Part shown: one piece after another, positions 14,631 through 23,288 of the stretch
How positions within the stretch are numbered: position 1 is the stretch's first letter
How the letters are laid out: each line of letters begins with the position of its first letter
Origin: a bacterium
GTDB lineage: Bacteria; Bacillota; Clostridia; Lachnospirales; Lachnospiraceae
Assembly (NCBI GenBank): GCA_028727105.1
Contig: JAQYOU010000169.1
Coordinates: forward strand, 1 to 54,220
Reading direction: 5' to 3'
DNA length: 54,220 nucleotides
Made by a program: the position numbers and the translations under genes
The notes under the pieces: model-generated
Told to the model about the DNA's origin: nothing
Databases searched by the model: none
The model's input: the letters and a program-made list of their open reading frames with translations, nothing else

Positions 14631-15220
14631 AACGCTCTCAGCTCCTCACGCATTGCCCGCAGTGCATTTCCTCTATGGCTCACCTTATTCTTCTCCTCCG
14701 GAGAAAGCTGTGCCGTTGAACAGCCGTATTCGTCCACATAAAAGATCGGGTCATAGCCAAAGCCGTTCTCTCCGGCCGGCTCCCAGCCAATATAGCCTTC
14801 AATGGTGCCTCTGGTCGTTCGTGTGCTCCCGTCCGGAAGCGCAGCAGCGATCGCACAGACAAAGCGTGCTGTCCGCTGCTCCTTCGGAACACCCTCCAGG
14901 CGGCCGATCAGGTTTTTATTTTTGATATCATAAGAGGTATCCTCTCCCATGTACCGCGCGGAATAGATGCCCGGCTCCTTATTCAGATAATCGATCTCCA
15001 GTCCGGAGTCATCCGCAAGGACGATATCCCCTGGCAAAAGCTTTGCGATCTCCTTCGCCTTGATCAATGCATTTTCCTCAAAGGTCGTTCCATCCTCTAC
15101 GATATCCGCCTCAACACCCGCCTCCTTCATGGACAGGATCTCCATCCCGATGTCCGAAAGGATCATGCGGATCTCCTTCATCTTATTTGCATTTCCGGTT
15201 GCAAATACAATTCTGCTCAT
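14627..15220 (-). CDS. rdgB: XTP/dITP diphosphatase (RdgB/HAM1)
   Basis: A 197-residue house-cleaning enzyme that hydrolyses dITP, XTP and related non-canonical purine nucleotides to monophosphates. Motifs: FATGNANKMKEI (about 5-16), TTFEENALIKA (about 48-58), DDSGLEID (about 70-77), PGIYSARYMG (about 83-92), the FGYDPIFYV box (about 153-161) and SHRGNALR (about 182-189). It follows the amidase gene after 2 bases and overlaps the phosphodiesterase gene. Confidence 0.95.
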   Translation of the reverse strand: MSRIVFATGNANKMKEIRMILSDIGMEILSMKEAGVEADIVEDGTTFEENALIKAKEIAKLLPGDIVLADDSGLEIDYLNKEPGIYSARYMGEDTSYDIKNKNLIGRLEGVPKEQRTARFVCAIAAALPDGSTRTTRGTIEGYIGWEPAGENGFGYDPIFYVDEYGCSTAQLSPEEKNKVSHRGNALRAMREELRAL

Positions 15221-15222
15221 TG

Positions 15223-16347
15223 TTAATAACCCTCCTCAAGCGCCTGCAAAATCCCTTCGTAAATCGCACGCGCACATTTTTTCTGATAGTTCTTATCGGT
15301 CAGATTTGCAAGCTCCTTCGGGTTTGTCATAAACCCCACCTCAACAAGTGCTGCAGGCGCTTCACAGCTTCGGATCACATAGATGTCATTGCCTGCCACA
15401 AGACCCATGTTTTTCGTTCCCAGTGCCTCCGTCGTCTTCTTTAGCAAAATGTCTGCCAGATGCTTGGAGCTGTTGCCTTCTGTTTCCTTCTTCTCGTCAT
15501 AAAGCACCGCCGTTCCATTGACAGATGCCGCAGCCGGATAAGAATTATTATGTATACTCACGAACAGATCCGCTCCGATATCATTGGGAAGACCTGCCCG
15601 GTCTGCAAACGCCGGATCCGAATCATCCAGCCTGGTATAATATACGCCGATCGTCTGATCCTCATTCTGATCAAACAGCTTTTTGATCTGTTTGACGATG
15701 GCAAGATCGATGTCCTTTTCCTGCACACCCGAAACAATGGCCCCGGGCATATCCGCCCCGTGCCCCGCATCGATGACCACAAGCTTATCGTAAATATCCT
15801 GCGGTGCTATAAAATCAATATACAGATACTGCCCCTGCCAGTCAAGCGAAAGCTCATACACATGCTCCATCACAAGCTCCAGCGTCCCGCCATCGTTTCC
15901 GGCATAATAATTCAGCTCAGAAATATGGTCACTTTTTCCCAGCATCGGATACCGGACCGGATAATCATCCCCCGCGCCTTTGATCTGAAATTCAATGGTA
16001 CGGGTCACGTAATGATCATGGATCGTCACATCTTCCTTTGTACAGTTTTTCGGCAGTTCCAGACGCAGCTGCTGGGGAAAATCCAGCGTCTGTGCCACCT
16101 GCTCTTCTCCCAGCTCTCCCTCTGCCGCAGCATAAGCCTGCCTGGTGGAATAGTCCAAAAACTCAAGGCCCGACAGCGTAGCCCACATTTCTTCCCGCTC
16201 CTCGCGATCCCTGCGAAGCTGCATCTGCTTTGCCACATACTGTTTCGCCTTTACTTCCAGGGCCGGCAGATAAAACAGACTGGAGCAGATAAAGACGGAA
16301 AACATTACCAGAAACAGGGAGACTGCCCGCACAATCTTTTCTTCCAT
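15223..16347 (-). CDS. N-acetylmuramoyl-L-alanine amidase with N-terminal membrane anchor
   Basis: About 374 residues from the ATG at 16347, which overlaps the previous stop as TAATG and has GGGAGG upstream. A hydrophobic segment near residues 8-25 anchors the protein or serves as a signal. Residues 40-190 are an unrecognised, probably beta-rich extracellular part. The C-terminal 180 residues are Amidase_3: VIDAGHG (first zinc His), the Glu in the GVQEKDI region, SIHNNSY (second His) and the catalytic Glu in ALVEVGFMTNP. It cleaves the peptide from the glycan in peptidoglycan. It is co-transcribed with a secreted cysteine protease. Confidence 0.88.
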   Translation of the reverse strand: MEEKIVRAVSLFLVMFSVFICSSLFYLPALEVKAKQYVAKQMQLRRDREEREEMWATLSGLEFLDYSTRQAYAAAEGELGEEQVAQTLDFPQQLRLELPKNCTKEDVTIHDHYVTRTIEFQIKGAGDDYPVRYPMLGKSDHISELNYYAGNDGGTLELVMEHVYELSLDWQGQYLYIDFIAPQDIYDKLVVIDAGHGADMPGAIVSGVQEKDIDLAIVKQIKKLFDQNEDQTIGVYYTRLDDSDPAFADRAGLPNDIGADLFVSIHNNSYPAAASVNGTAVLYDEKKETEGNSSKHLADILLKKTTEALGTKNMGLVAGNDIYVIRSCEAPAALVEVGFMTNPKELANLTDKNYQKKCARAIYEGILQALEEGY

Positions 16348-18074
16348 TATTCTGCAGTTTCCTCCCTTGCACTGCTGTACGCTTTGATGCACAGATTACT
16401 CTTGGCCTGATCCTCCACGCGGTTCCACTGGCTTCCGCGGATGCTGATATAGCCCTCACCGTCTGTGATGTCCACATCCGCCGTCAGATCGTCTGCAGCG
16501 TATTCAATAGCCATCGGATAGACTGCATTCGGTGTGGTGATATAGATCATAACCGCAAAGCGCTCGCCCTTCTCCACATTCACCGGCTTGTTAAAACGGA
16601 TCGTATAATAACCGGCATTGGACAGCTGTCCCTCCGCCACCTTGATCCGGTTTGCGGGATCCAGGCTTTCCGTATCCTTGAAGTCCTTCACCACATAGAC
16701 ATCATAGGAGGTATCCTTTCCGGTCGCATAAAATCCGGCAGCCTCGATCTGCTCTGCTTCTTTTGCACGGAACACGTTGGCTCCGTAGATACTTTCTCTG
16801 TCATAGCCCATCTGTCCGACCCAGCCGCACAGATCCGACTGATAAATGTTGTCATAATTGTCCACAGCTTCCACTTTGGTATAGACCACGTTGTGGATGC
16901 CGATGTTGGAATCATAATAGGAAATATAAAAAACACCGTTTTCCCCAAAGCTTTCCCCCCAGCTGTTCTGGCAGATAAACGCGCCATCCTCCTCCGGCGG
17001 CGTGGAAAAGTTTTCCTTCGGATAGGAATCGTCCCATCCGATGATCACAACGTCATGATTGGATTTTTCCGATCCCTGATAACAGTATGCATTCGTCTTT
17101 GAATTATAAAACACGCTGGTGCTGGTGGAATTCTGCAGCGTTGTATAAATAGAGGTCTGGACTCCGCCGTATTTGAACACCGCTTCCTTGATCTTCTGCT
17201 GGTCACCGGATTCCATCACCTGCATTTCCTGCACGTGCTTCACAGCCGTCAGGGACGGATCTGTCTTTCCATCCCCGTAGGGATCGTCCTCTGCCAGCAC
17301 CGGCCCCTGCCAGGAAGCGAGATAGGCCATCGACATCGTATAGTCTCCGCCATCGTTCTGTTCCTTGTTGTAGCTGTTGCACAACGTCATATGATCCTCT
17401 GCGAAGGATAGGTTTTCCTCCGGGAGCAGCGTGGATTCCAGAGCTGTCAATGTTGCAAAGGCCCAGCAGGTGCCAAGCGCTCCCTGATCCTTCACAGCCG
17501 TCACACGTTTCTGCTCACGCAGGTCATATTTATATGGCAAAAAGCCTACATCGCTCAGGGTGTCCAGCCCCACAGCCTTATTTTGCGCAATGTCCCATTC
17601 GTAATCATAACCCAGCAGCTCTGCCAGATCCTTCATGCCCACGTAATAATTCTCTTCATCCCTGGACATGGGTGAGATCAGCTTTTTTTGGGCATCTCCA
17701 ACCATACAGGAATCCTCACCAAGAAGAAAACGGATGGACAGATCACGCTTCTGCACCACTAGTTCGTTTTCATCATAAATATGTGCACTGCAGTTTAAGC
17801 TGTCTCTTAAAATGCTGACAGGCACCATCAGCTGCAGCTCATCATCCATGTAAAGGGGTGTGTCGTTGCTGGTGTAACTGCGGCTTCCGATGTTTAAAGT
17901 GATCACGCCGTCATTGACGCTGGCTGCGATCAGCGGATTCCAGTCTGCCGACTGCAGTCTTGCGCCCCGGAACTGCTCCACCTCCACCATTTCCCGTGTC
18001 GAATTATTAAATTTTACTAATATCAATACAAATAAAACAAGTGTAAAAAAAATGTATCTTTTGGAATAACGCAT
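16347..18074 (-). CDS. Secreted papain-family (C1A) cysteine protease with stalk and lectin-like domains
   Basis: A 575-residue extracytoplasmic protein. Residues 6-23 form a signal or anchor helix. Residues 55-170 look like a copper-amine-oxidase N-terminal-type stalk domain. The papain-like domain (about 180-400) shows QGALGTCWAFA with the catalytic Cys (about 199-209), SNHDVVIIGWDD with the catalytic His (about 342-353) and CQNSWGESFG with the Asn (about 374-383). The C-terminal 150 residues resemble the lectin-like domain that follows such proteases in Clostridia. It is transcribed with the amidase, so both enzymes probably work at the cell surface. Confidence 0.85.
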   Translation of the reverse strand: MRYSKRYIFFTLVLFVLILVKFNNSTREMVEVEQFRGARLQSADWNPLIAASVNDGVITLNIGSRSYTSNDTPLYMDDELQLMVPVSILRDSLNCSAHIYDENELVVQKRDLSIRFLLGEDSCMVGDAQKKLISPMSRDEENYYVGMKDLAELLGYDYEWDIAQNKAVGLDTLSDVGFLPYKYDLREQKRVTAVKDQGALGTCWAFATLTALESTLLPEENLSFAEDHMTLCNSYNKEQNDGGDYTMSMAYLASWQGPVLAEDDPYGDGKTDPSLTAVKHVQEMQVMESGDQQKIKEAVFKYGGVQTSIYTTLQNSTSTSVFYNSKTNAYCYQGSEKSNHDVVIIGWDDSYPKENFSTPPEEDGAFICQNSWGESFGENGVFYISYYDSNIGIHNVVYTKVEAVDNYDNIYQSDLCGWVGQMGYDRESIYGANVFRAKEAEQIEAAGFYATGKDTSYDVYVVKDFKDTESLDPANRIKVAEGQLSNAGYYTIRFNKPVNVEKGERFAVMIYITTPNAVYPMAIEYAADDLTADVDITDGEGYISIRGSQWNRVEDQAKSNLCIKAYSSAREETAE

Positions 18075-18101
18075 AGCTTTCCTTTATTTCTCTTCGTATA
18101 A

Positions 18102-19256
18102 CTACTCCCGGCGCTGACGCTTCGGCGGCTTCGGCCCGAGAAACTGATAAAAATACGTGCGGATCATGCCGTTATAGAGCTTTCGGTTTTTGTCCGCCTT
18201 TTTTCCAATGTAACGCTCCGTATCCTCATAGCTTGTGATCAGATACATCGACCAGTCATCCAGTCGTTCATAGGCTTCACCGATCTGCTGATAAAGAGCC
18301 GGCAGATCCTTTTTGTCCTCCAGACGTTCGCCGTAAGGAGGATTCGTAATGATAAAACCGTATTTTTTCGGATGATTCAGCTCTGCCACCGGTCTGCGCT
18401 GAAAATGGATCAGCTTATCCACACCTGCCCGACGGGCATTTTCCCGCGCGATCCCGATGACACTCTCATCCATATCATAGCCCTGGATCGCGGTCTCCAC
18501 ACGCAGATCCATCAGATCCTGTGCCTCCTCAACCGCCTCATACCAGACTTTTTTCGGCACCAGATCGCTCCACTCCTGCGACAAAAATTCGCGGTTTAAG
18601 CCCGGCGCAATGTTCGCCGCCATCATGGCAGCCTCAATGGGAAACGTCCCGCTGCCGCAGAAGGGATCCACCAGAATACGATCTGCATGCCAGGGTGTCA
18701 GCATGATCAGAGATGCTGCCAGTGTTTCAGACAGAGGCGCTGCACCTGCCATAGTCCGGTATCCTCTCTTATGCAGGGAATCTCCGGTCGTATCGATCGT
18801 AACCGTCACCTCGTCCTTCATCAGAAACACCCGCAGCGGATAATCCGCCCCGTCCTCTGAAAACCAGGAAACCTCATACTGTCCCTTTAACCGCTCCACA
18901 ACTGCTTTTTTTACGATGGACTGGATATCCGAAGGGCTGAACAGCTTACTCTTGATCGAGGAAGCCTTTTTCACCCAGAATCTGGCATCCTTCGGCAGAT
19001 ATTCCTCCCACGGCAGCGCCTTTGTTCCCTCAAACAGTTCATCAAAGGTCGTTGCCGTAAAACGACCTACCTGGATCAGCACACGTTCTGCCGTGCGCAA
19101 AAACAGGTTTGCCCGACAAATGGCCTCGGCATCCCCCGTGAACGTCACACGACCATCCTCCACCCGCGTGATCTCATAGCCAAGATCATAGATTTCTCTT
19201 TTTAATACAGCCTCCAGCCCAAAATGGCAGGGGGCGATCAATTCAAATGTCTGCAT
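18102..19256 (-). CDS. THUMP-domain class I RNA methyltransferase (RlmL/YpsC family)
   Basis: A 384-residue protein that should methylate guanine N2 in 23S rRNA. An N-terminal ferredoxin-like and THUMP region spans about 1-155, then a Rossmann methyltransferase with DPFCGSGTFPIEAA (SAM loop, about 197-210) and the catalytic NPPYGERL (about 294-301). The family also includes the N-terminal half of RlmL, but the second (RlmK) half is absent, as in Firmicutes YpsC. It is first in a five-gene operon with a promoter at 19296-19325. Confidence 0.88.
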   Translation of the reverse strand: MQTFELIAPCHFGLEAVLKREIYDLGYEITRVEDGRVTFTGDAEAICRANLFLRTAERVLIQVGRFTATTFDELFEGTKALPWEEYLPKDARFWVKKASSIKSKLFSPSDIQSIVKKAVVERLKGQYEVSWFSEDGADYPLRVFLMKDEVTVTIDTTGDSLHKRGYRTMAGAAPLSETLAASLIMLTPWHADRILVDPFCGSGTFPIEAAMMAANIAPGLNREFLSQEWSDLVPKKVWYEAVEEAQDLMDLRVETAIQGYDMDESVIGIARENARRAGVDKLIHFQRRPVAELNHPKKYGFIITNPPYGERLEDKKDLPALYQQIGEAYERLDDWSMYLITSYEDTERYIGKKADKNRKLYNGMIRTYFYQFLGPKPPKRQRRE

Positions 19257-19295
19257 GTCCGCGCTATATCTCCATTTTTTATCCTATATGGAATA

Positions 19296-19325
19296 ATGAT
19301 AGTCCATATCCCGTCTGCATGTCAA
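19296..19325 (-). promoter_or_regulatory. Promoter of the methyltransferase-protease-amidase operon
   Basis: Minus strand: TTGACA (19325-19320), an 18-base spacer and TATCAT (19301-19296). An ATATGGA/TCCATAT inverted repeat overlaps the -10 box and may be an operator. Confidence 0.65.
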
Positions 19326-19400
19326 TCGTATTTTACGTAAACTGCCCAGCCATTTCTTACCTTGTTACTGTTCACTCATACCTCGTTCCGGCAACCGGGC

Positions 19401-19688
19401 TTAACGTCTGTTCCCGACACCGCCGATCAGTGAATACACCTGAAATCCACGGCTTCCAAGGTACCTTGCCGCAAGAATGCTCTCATTTCCGTGACTGCAA
19501 TAGAGCAGGATCTTTTGCGAACGGTCCAATTCTGCGGACCAGTCGCGGATCGCGTCATAGCTGCGATTCACTGCCCCCGGCAAATGCCAGCGCGCAAAGC
19601 TGCCCGGATCCCGCAGATCGATCAGCAGGGTGTTCTCGCGTCTCATGGCATGTAAGAATTCGTCCTTTGATAGTAATTGATACCGCAT
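19401..19688 (-). CDS. Rhodanese-domain protein
   Basis: About 95 residues, a single rhodanese domain. The active-site loop is CSHGNES (about 64-70) with the catalytic Cys, and LLIDLRDPGSFARWHLPGA (about 22-40) is the typical N-terminal part. The start is the ATG at 19688, because GGAGG lies 7 bases upstream inside the longer frame. It probably handles sulfane sulfur; the acceptor is unknown. It stands alone. Confidence 0.82.
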   Translation of the reverse strand: MRYQLLSKDEFLHAMRRENTLLIDLRDPGSFARWHLPGAVNRSYDAIRDWSAELDRSQKILLYCSHGNESILAARYLGSRGFQVYSLIGGVGNRR

Positions 19689-19714
19689 CTGTGTTCCTCC
19701 GCTCAAAAAAGTGA

Positions 19715-19746
19715 CAAAAAGCAGACCGGCGATGGTGCCGGTCTGC
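19715..19746 (-). terminator. Terminator after the Asn-rich gene
   Basis: A 10-bp stem GCAGACCGGC/GCCGGTCTGC (19721-19730 with 19737-19746), loop of 6, followed on the minus strand by TTTTTG. A T-rich tail on the other side could make it bidirectional. Confidence 0.85.
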
Positions 19747-19794
19747 TCTTCTTTTTCTTATATTATGCGCACTCCGTTCGGTTGTGACTGTTTC

Positions 19795-19992
19795 CTAGTA
19801 ACGGTCTGCTGCGTCATACGCATTGGTGCTCTTGTTAGAAGCCTTATTGTTTGCGTTGTTCGCATTTTTTGCATTCTTTGCATTTGTGGCGTTCTTGGTG
19901 TTGGTCGCATTCTTTGCGTTTGTTGAATTTCCCTCATTTGTTGCGTCGTATGCGTTCATGCCGTTGGACTCGTTGGAATAATTCTTTGCCAT
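19795..19992 (-). CDS. Asn/Ala/Lys-rich low-complexity small protein
   Basis: A 65-residue protein of extreme composition. Its middle (about 22-50) is a string of near-triplet repeats, NAKNATNTKNATNAKNAKNA, flanked by NAYDA motifs at both ends. It has no cysteine and no membrane segment. A strong AGGAGG 8 bases before the ATG and its own terminator argue for a real expressed gene. Small Asn-rich proteins occur in spore-forming Clostridia, and a spore-associated role is a guess only. The nucleotide repeats (gcattctttg-type units) show growth by slippage. Confidence 0.72.
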   Translation of the reverse strand: MAKNYSNESNGMNAYDATNEGNSTNAKNATNTKNATNAKNAKNANNANNKASNKSTNAYDAADRY

Positions 19993-20155
19993 GATGATTT
20001 CCTCCTGATAATGATCTTGCAGCTGTCCGTCTCCGGTTCAGCCACATATTTTTGCTACACAACTAGTATTTACACGGAAATCTCAATTATGCTGGCATTA
20101 TCTGTAAAATGTGATAAACTGTTGATAGAAAAAATTTTTCAGGAGGAAAACTCTT

Positions 20156-20794
20156 ATGAACAAAATAGAAAACGTGACTTTTTTTGATCATCCGTTACTG
20201 CAGCACAAAATTTCCATGCTGCGCGATGAGAACACCGGAACCAACGAATTCCGCAAGCTGGTGGAAGAGATCGCCATGCTGATGGGTTATGAGGCTCTCC
20301 GCGATCTCCCGACTGAGGACGTTGAGATCAAAACTCCCATCGAAACCTGCATGACACCTATGATCGCCGGCAAAAAGCTCGCGATCGTGCCGATCCTTCG
20401 CGCCGGTCTTGGAATGGTAAACGGTATTCTCGCACTGGTTCCCAGCGCCAAGGTCGGACATATCGGTCTGTATCGTGATCCCGAGACTCACGAACCCCAC
20501 GAATACTACTGCAAGCTGCCTGAGCCCATCGATCAGCGTACCATTGTTGTGGTTGACCCGATGCTTGCTACCGGCGGCTCCGGCTCTGACGCCGTATCCA
20601 TGATCAAGCAGCATGGCGGTAAAAATATCAAATTCATGTCCATCATCGCTGCCCCTGAAGGCTTGGAGCGTCTGCACAAGGATCATCCCGACATCCAGAT
20701 CTATGTCGGCCATCTGGACCGCTGCCTGAATTCCCATGCCTACATCTGCCCGGGTCTTGGCGATGCGGGAGACCGGATCTTTGGTACGAAGTAG
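20156..20794 (+). CDS. upp: Uracil phosphoribosyltransferase
   Basis: A 212-residue salvage enzyme that makes UMP from uracil and PRPP. Motifs: [11 protein letters not shown] (about 43-53), [10 protein letters not shown] (about 79-88), the PRPP loop [17 protein letters not shown] (about 125-141), and the uracil-binding [16 protein letters not shown] at the C-terminus. AGGAGG precedes the ATG. It is a single-gene unit transcribed toward the chromate-type transporter genes. Confidence 0.97.
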   Translation: MNKIENVTFFDHPLLQHKISMLRDENTGTNEFRKLVEEIAMLMGYEALRDLPTEDVEIKTPIETCMTPMIAGKKLAIVPILRAGLGMVNGILALVPSAKVGHIGLYRDPETHEPHEYYCKLPEPIDQRTIVVVDPMLATGGSGSDAVSMIKQHGGKNIKFMSIIAAPEGLERLHKDHPDIQIYVGHLDRCLNSHAYICPGLGDAGDRIFGTK

Positions 20795-20886
20795 GGACGT
20801 TTCTTCTGCCACGAAGAGTGTTTTTTGCCACGAGGAGCGCCCTTTGTCCTGCAAGCGATCTGCTGCATATATAGGATCAACGAGCC

Positions 20887-20935
20887 AAAAAACAGGCTCC
20901 TCACCGCCGGAAAGGATCCGGTGATGGGGAGCCTG
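20887..20935 (-). terminator. Terminator of the ChrA-like operon, repeat copy 1
   Basis: Arms CAGGCTCC (20893-20900) and GGAGCCTG (20928-20935) with an inner CCGGA/TCCGG stem, followed on the minus strand by TTTTTT. Nearly the same sequence recurs at 26140-26176. Confidence 0.85.
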
Positions 20936-20938
20936 AAA

Positions 20939-21502
20939 TCATATCCCATATACAACTGCACCCAGGCAGGCAGATACCAGGATCAGACCAATCGGTGAAA
21001 TGCCTTTCTGGTTCACTTTGCGCAGACCAAAATAAACAGTAGCCAGAACGACAGTGAGCATGATCGTACGAAGCCGGATCGCGCCGCCATCGGAAATACC
21101 AAAGCAGTTATTCAGCACCATATAGCATCCGGTTGCGAGAATGATCCCGATGGTGCAAGGCTTTAAGCCACGCAGAATGGCTTGCACATATTTGTTTTTC
21201 CAGGCGTTCTTAAGCAGTGTCATGATCACGAGAATAATGACAAATGCCGGCGCAATGACTGCGATCGTAGCTGCCAGTGCACCCAAAAAACCCGCCTGAC
21301 TGCTCCCCACATAGGTTGCAAGATTCACCATGATCGGGCCAGGTGTGCTTTCACAGACTGCGATCATATATGTCAACATTTCATCGTTCATCCAACCGTG
21401 TGAAAGCACCACATCCCGTATCAAAGGAATTGCTCCATAAGCGCCGCCAAACCCAAAGCATCCGATGCATAAGAAACCAAAAAACAACTCTAACATGATC
21501 AT
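20939..21502 (-). CDS. Chromate transporter-family protein, second half
   Basis: About 187 residues with five or six hydrophobic segments, one CHR domain. GFGGAYGAIPLI (about 16-27) and the ESTPGPIMVNLATYVG motif (about 52-67) define the family. The start at 21502 overlaps the upstream stop by 4 bases (ATGA). With its neighbour it forms the split, two-gene version of ChrA. Substrate is not certain; many such pairs in gut anaerobes have no tested chromate role. Confidence 0.85.
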   Translation of the reverse strand: MIMLELFFGFLCIGCFGFGGAYGAIPLIRDVVLSHGWMNDEMLTYMIAVCESTPGPIMVNLATYVGSSQAGFLGALAATIAVIAPAFVIILVIMTLLKNAWKNKYVQAILRGLKPCTIGIILATGCYMVLNNCFGISDGGAIRLRTIMLTVVLATVYFGLRKVNQKGISPIGLILVSACLGAVVYGI

Positions 21503-22086
21503 TTTTCTGCACCCCCATTTCTTCCGGTACATTCCTGAACAGCAAACAGAATCAGGCTGACTATGCCAGCCACCAGCAGCAAAGCGATCGTAGAAAAGTG
21601 TAACGCAAACAGATTGATCAACAGCATTGCCCCAAAAGAACACAGCATGATCACGTCTGTAATACGTTTTTTTCGTGTTTTTCGGTTTTTTTTCAGCATC
21701 GTGAGAGCTGCATCCAAAATAAGCAGGCCTACTGCGATCTTGATCCCCTCGAATGCATTGGCAATCCATGCGATGTCCAAAAAATCATCCAGAAACATAG
21801 AGATCAGATAGATGATGCCACAAGAAGGCAGCGTCATACCCAGTGTAGCAACTAACGCTCCGACAAAACCTTTCTGTCGATAACCCACAAACGTAGCGCA
21901 GTTTATGGCGATCGGACCAGGCGTAGACTCTGCGATAACAGTGACATTCATCATATCATCATGCGTGATCCATGCTTTTTGATCTACACAAGTATGCTCG
22001 ATCAAAGAGATCATCGCGTAACCTCCACCAAAAGTGAAGAACCCAATCTTTGCAAATGTAAAAAATAAATCAAATAATATCCTCAC
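21499..22086 (-). CDS. Chromate transporter-family protein, first half
   Basis: About 195 residues, one CHR domain, with FFTFGGGYAMISLIE (about 16-30) and ESTPGPIAINCATFVGY (about 52-68). The GTG at 22086 is the likely start: AGGAGG stands 6 bases before it, inside a longer frame that begins at 22119. The first half of a split ChrA pair, coupled to the next gene by an ATGA overlap. A TATAAT at 22127-22122 upstream is a likely -10 box. The leader contains a 17-base segment (22101-22117) shared with the tandem repeat near hypB. Confidence 0.85.
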   Translation of the reverse strand: MRILFDLFFTFAKIGFFTFGGGYAMISLIEHTCVDQKAWITHDDMMNVTVIAESTPGPIAINCATFVGYRQKGFVGALVATLGMTLPSCGIIYLISMFLDDFLDIAWIANAFEGIKIAVGLLILDAALTMLKKNRKTRKKRITDVIMLCSFGAMLLINLFALHFSTIALLLVAGIVSLILFAVQECTGRNGGAEK

Positions 22087-22160
22087 AAAATTCCTCCTGT
22101 CATGATCAACATTCGTCACCCATTATAACATAAAAATTCGTAACTGATTCAAAAAACACC

Positions 22161-22189
22161 TTGTCGCGCCTGAACAAAGATGCTATAGT
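22161..22189 (+). promoter_or_regulatory. Promoter of the Rpn-family gene
   Basis: TTGTCG (22161-22166), a 17-base spacer and TATAGT (22184-22189), 77 bases before the start codon. Confidence 0.6.
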
Positions 22190-22265
22190 CAAGATACACA
22201 TAGCGTGTGTCATTTCGCGGGCGTTTCATGTATCGGGCTTATCCAAAGAGGTGGAGGAAATGCCT

Positions 22266-23147
22266 ATGGAAAAAAACAAAAAAGAACCGATACATGAGTC
22301 ATATGAGACTGCGAGCGGACCTATTCCATATAATATGACAAATGACTATATGTTTCGTGTGATATTACAGAAAAATGAGTCTGTGTTGCGGGGGCTTATC
22401 GGGGCGCTATTGCATTTGGATCAGAGAGATATCATATCTGTCGAGATCACAAATCCAATCATGCCCGGTGAGCAGATCAACAACAAAACCTTTGTTCTGG
22501 ACATCAATGTCCTCTTAAACAATAACATTTGTCTGAACCTGGAGATGCAGGTGATCAACCCGTCAAACTGGCAAGACAGATCGCTGAGTTATCTGTGCCG
22601 GATGTTTGACAATCTGCAACGTGGAGAGGATTATGAGGAAACAAACCGTGCGATACATATTGGAATTCTGGATTTCACGCTATTTGAGGAAGTACCGGAA
22701 TTTTATGCATGCTATAAGTTGCTGAATGTAAAAAATCATCACGTCTTTAATGAAAACTTTGTCTTGAATGTACTGGACCTAAACCAGATTGACCTCGCCA
22801 CCGAGGAGGATCGGTTCTATGAGATTGATCGTTGGGCGCAAATGTTCAAGGCAGGCACATGGGAGGAATTGCGCATGATAGCGGAGAAAAACAAATACAT
22901 GAGTGAAGCAGCGGCTGCAATGTATGAGCTGAATGCGGATGAAATCGTCAGGCAGCAGTGCATGGCACGCGAGGAATACAATCGCCATGAGAAAATGATG
23001 CAGAAAAAGCTGGCAAAAAAAGATCAGGAACTTGCGGCAGCAAACGAGAAGCTTGAGCAAGAGCGCAGAAACGCCACAGAGCAGATAGAACAGCTACAGG
23101 CAGAAATTGCCAGATTGCAGGGGCTGCTCGATCAGAAGCAATCATAA
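22266..23147 (+). CDS. Rpn/PD-(D/E)XK nuclease-family transposase-like protein
   Basis: About 293 residues from the ATG at 22266 (GGAGG 9 bases upstream). The N-terminal half fits the PDDEXK_2 'recombination-promoting nuclease/putative transposase' family: TNDYMFRVIL (about 26-35), VLDINVLLNN with the catalytic-type Asp (about 77-86) and NLEMQV (about 90-95) as the E-x-Q. The last 60 residues form a Lys/Glu/Gln-rich coiled coil. Such proteins often occur in many copies in Lachnospiraceae and were linked to RecA-independent recombination in E. coli RpnA. It marks the start of the accessory patch. Confidence 0.82.
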   Translation: MEKNKKEPIHESYETASGPIPYNMTNDYMFRVILQKNESVLRGLIGALLHLDQRDIISVEITNPIMPGEQINNKTFVLDINVLLNNNICLNLEMQVINPSNWQDRSLSYLCRMFDNLQRGEDYEETNRAIHIGILDFTLFEEVPEFYACYKLLNVKNHHVFNENFVLNVLDLNQIDLATEEDRFYEIDRWAQMFKAGTWEELRMIAEKNKYMSEAAAAMYELNADEIVRQQCMAREEYNRHEKMMQKKLAKKDQELAAANEKLEQERRNATEQIEQLQAEIARLQGLLDQKQS

Positions 23148-23214
23148 CATAATACGATACAAGAGAAGAGATAAGCAGATACGCGATCGCTGGCGAAAAT
23201 GATACGGATGTGGT

Positions 23215-23258
23215 GCCCTGCACACGGAATGAGATATTCGGTGTGCAGGGCATTTGTT
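23215..23258 (+). terminator. Terminator of the Rpn-family gene
   Basis: An 11-bp stem GCCCTGCACAC/GTGTGCAGGGC (23215-23225 with 23241-23251), followed by ATTTGTTC. Confidence 0.75.
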
Positions 23259-23288
23259 CACGACTAATTACATCTTATCATGTTCTGT

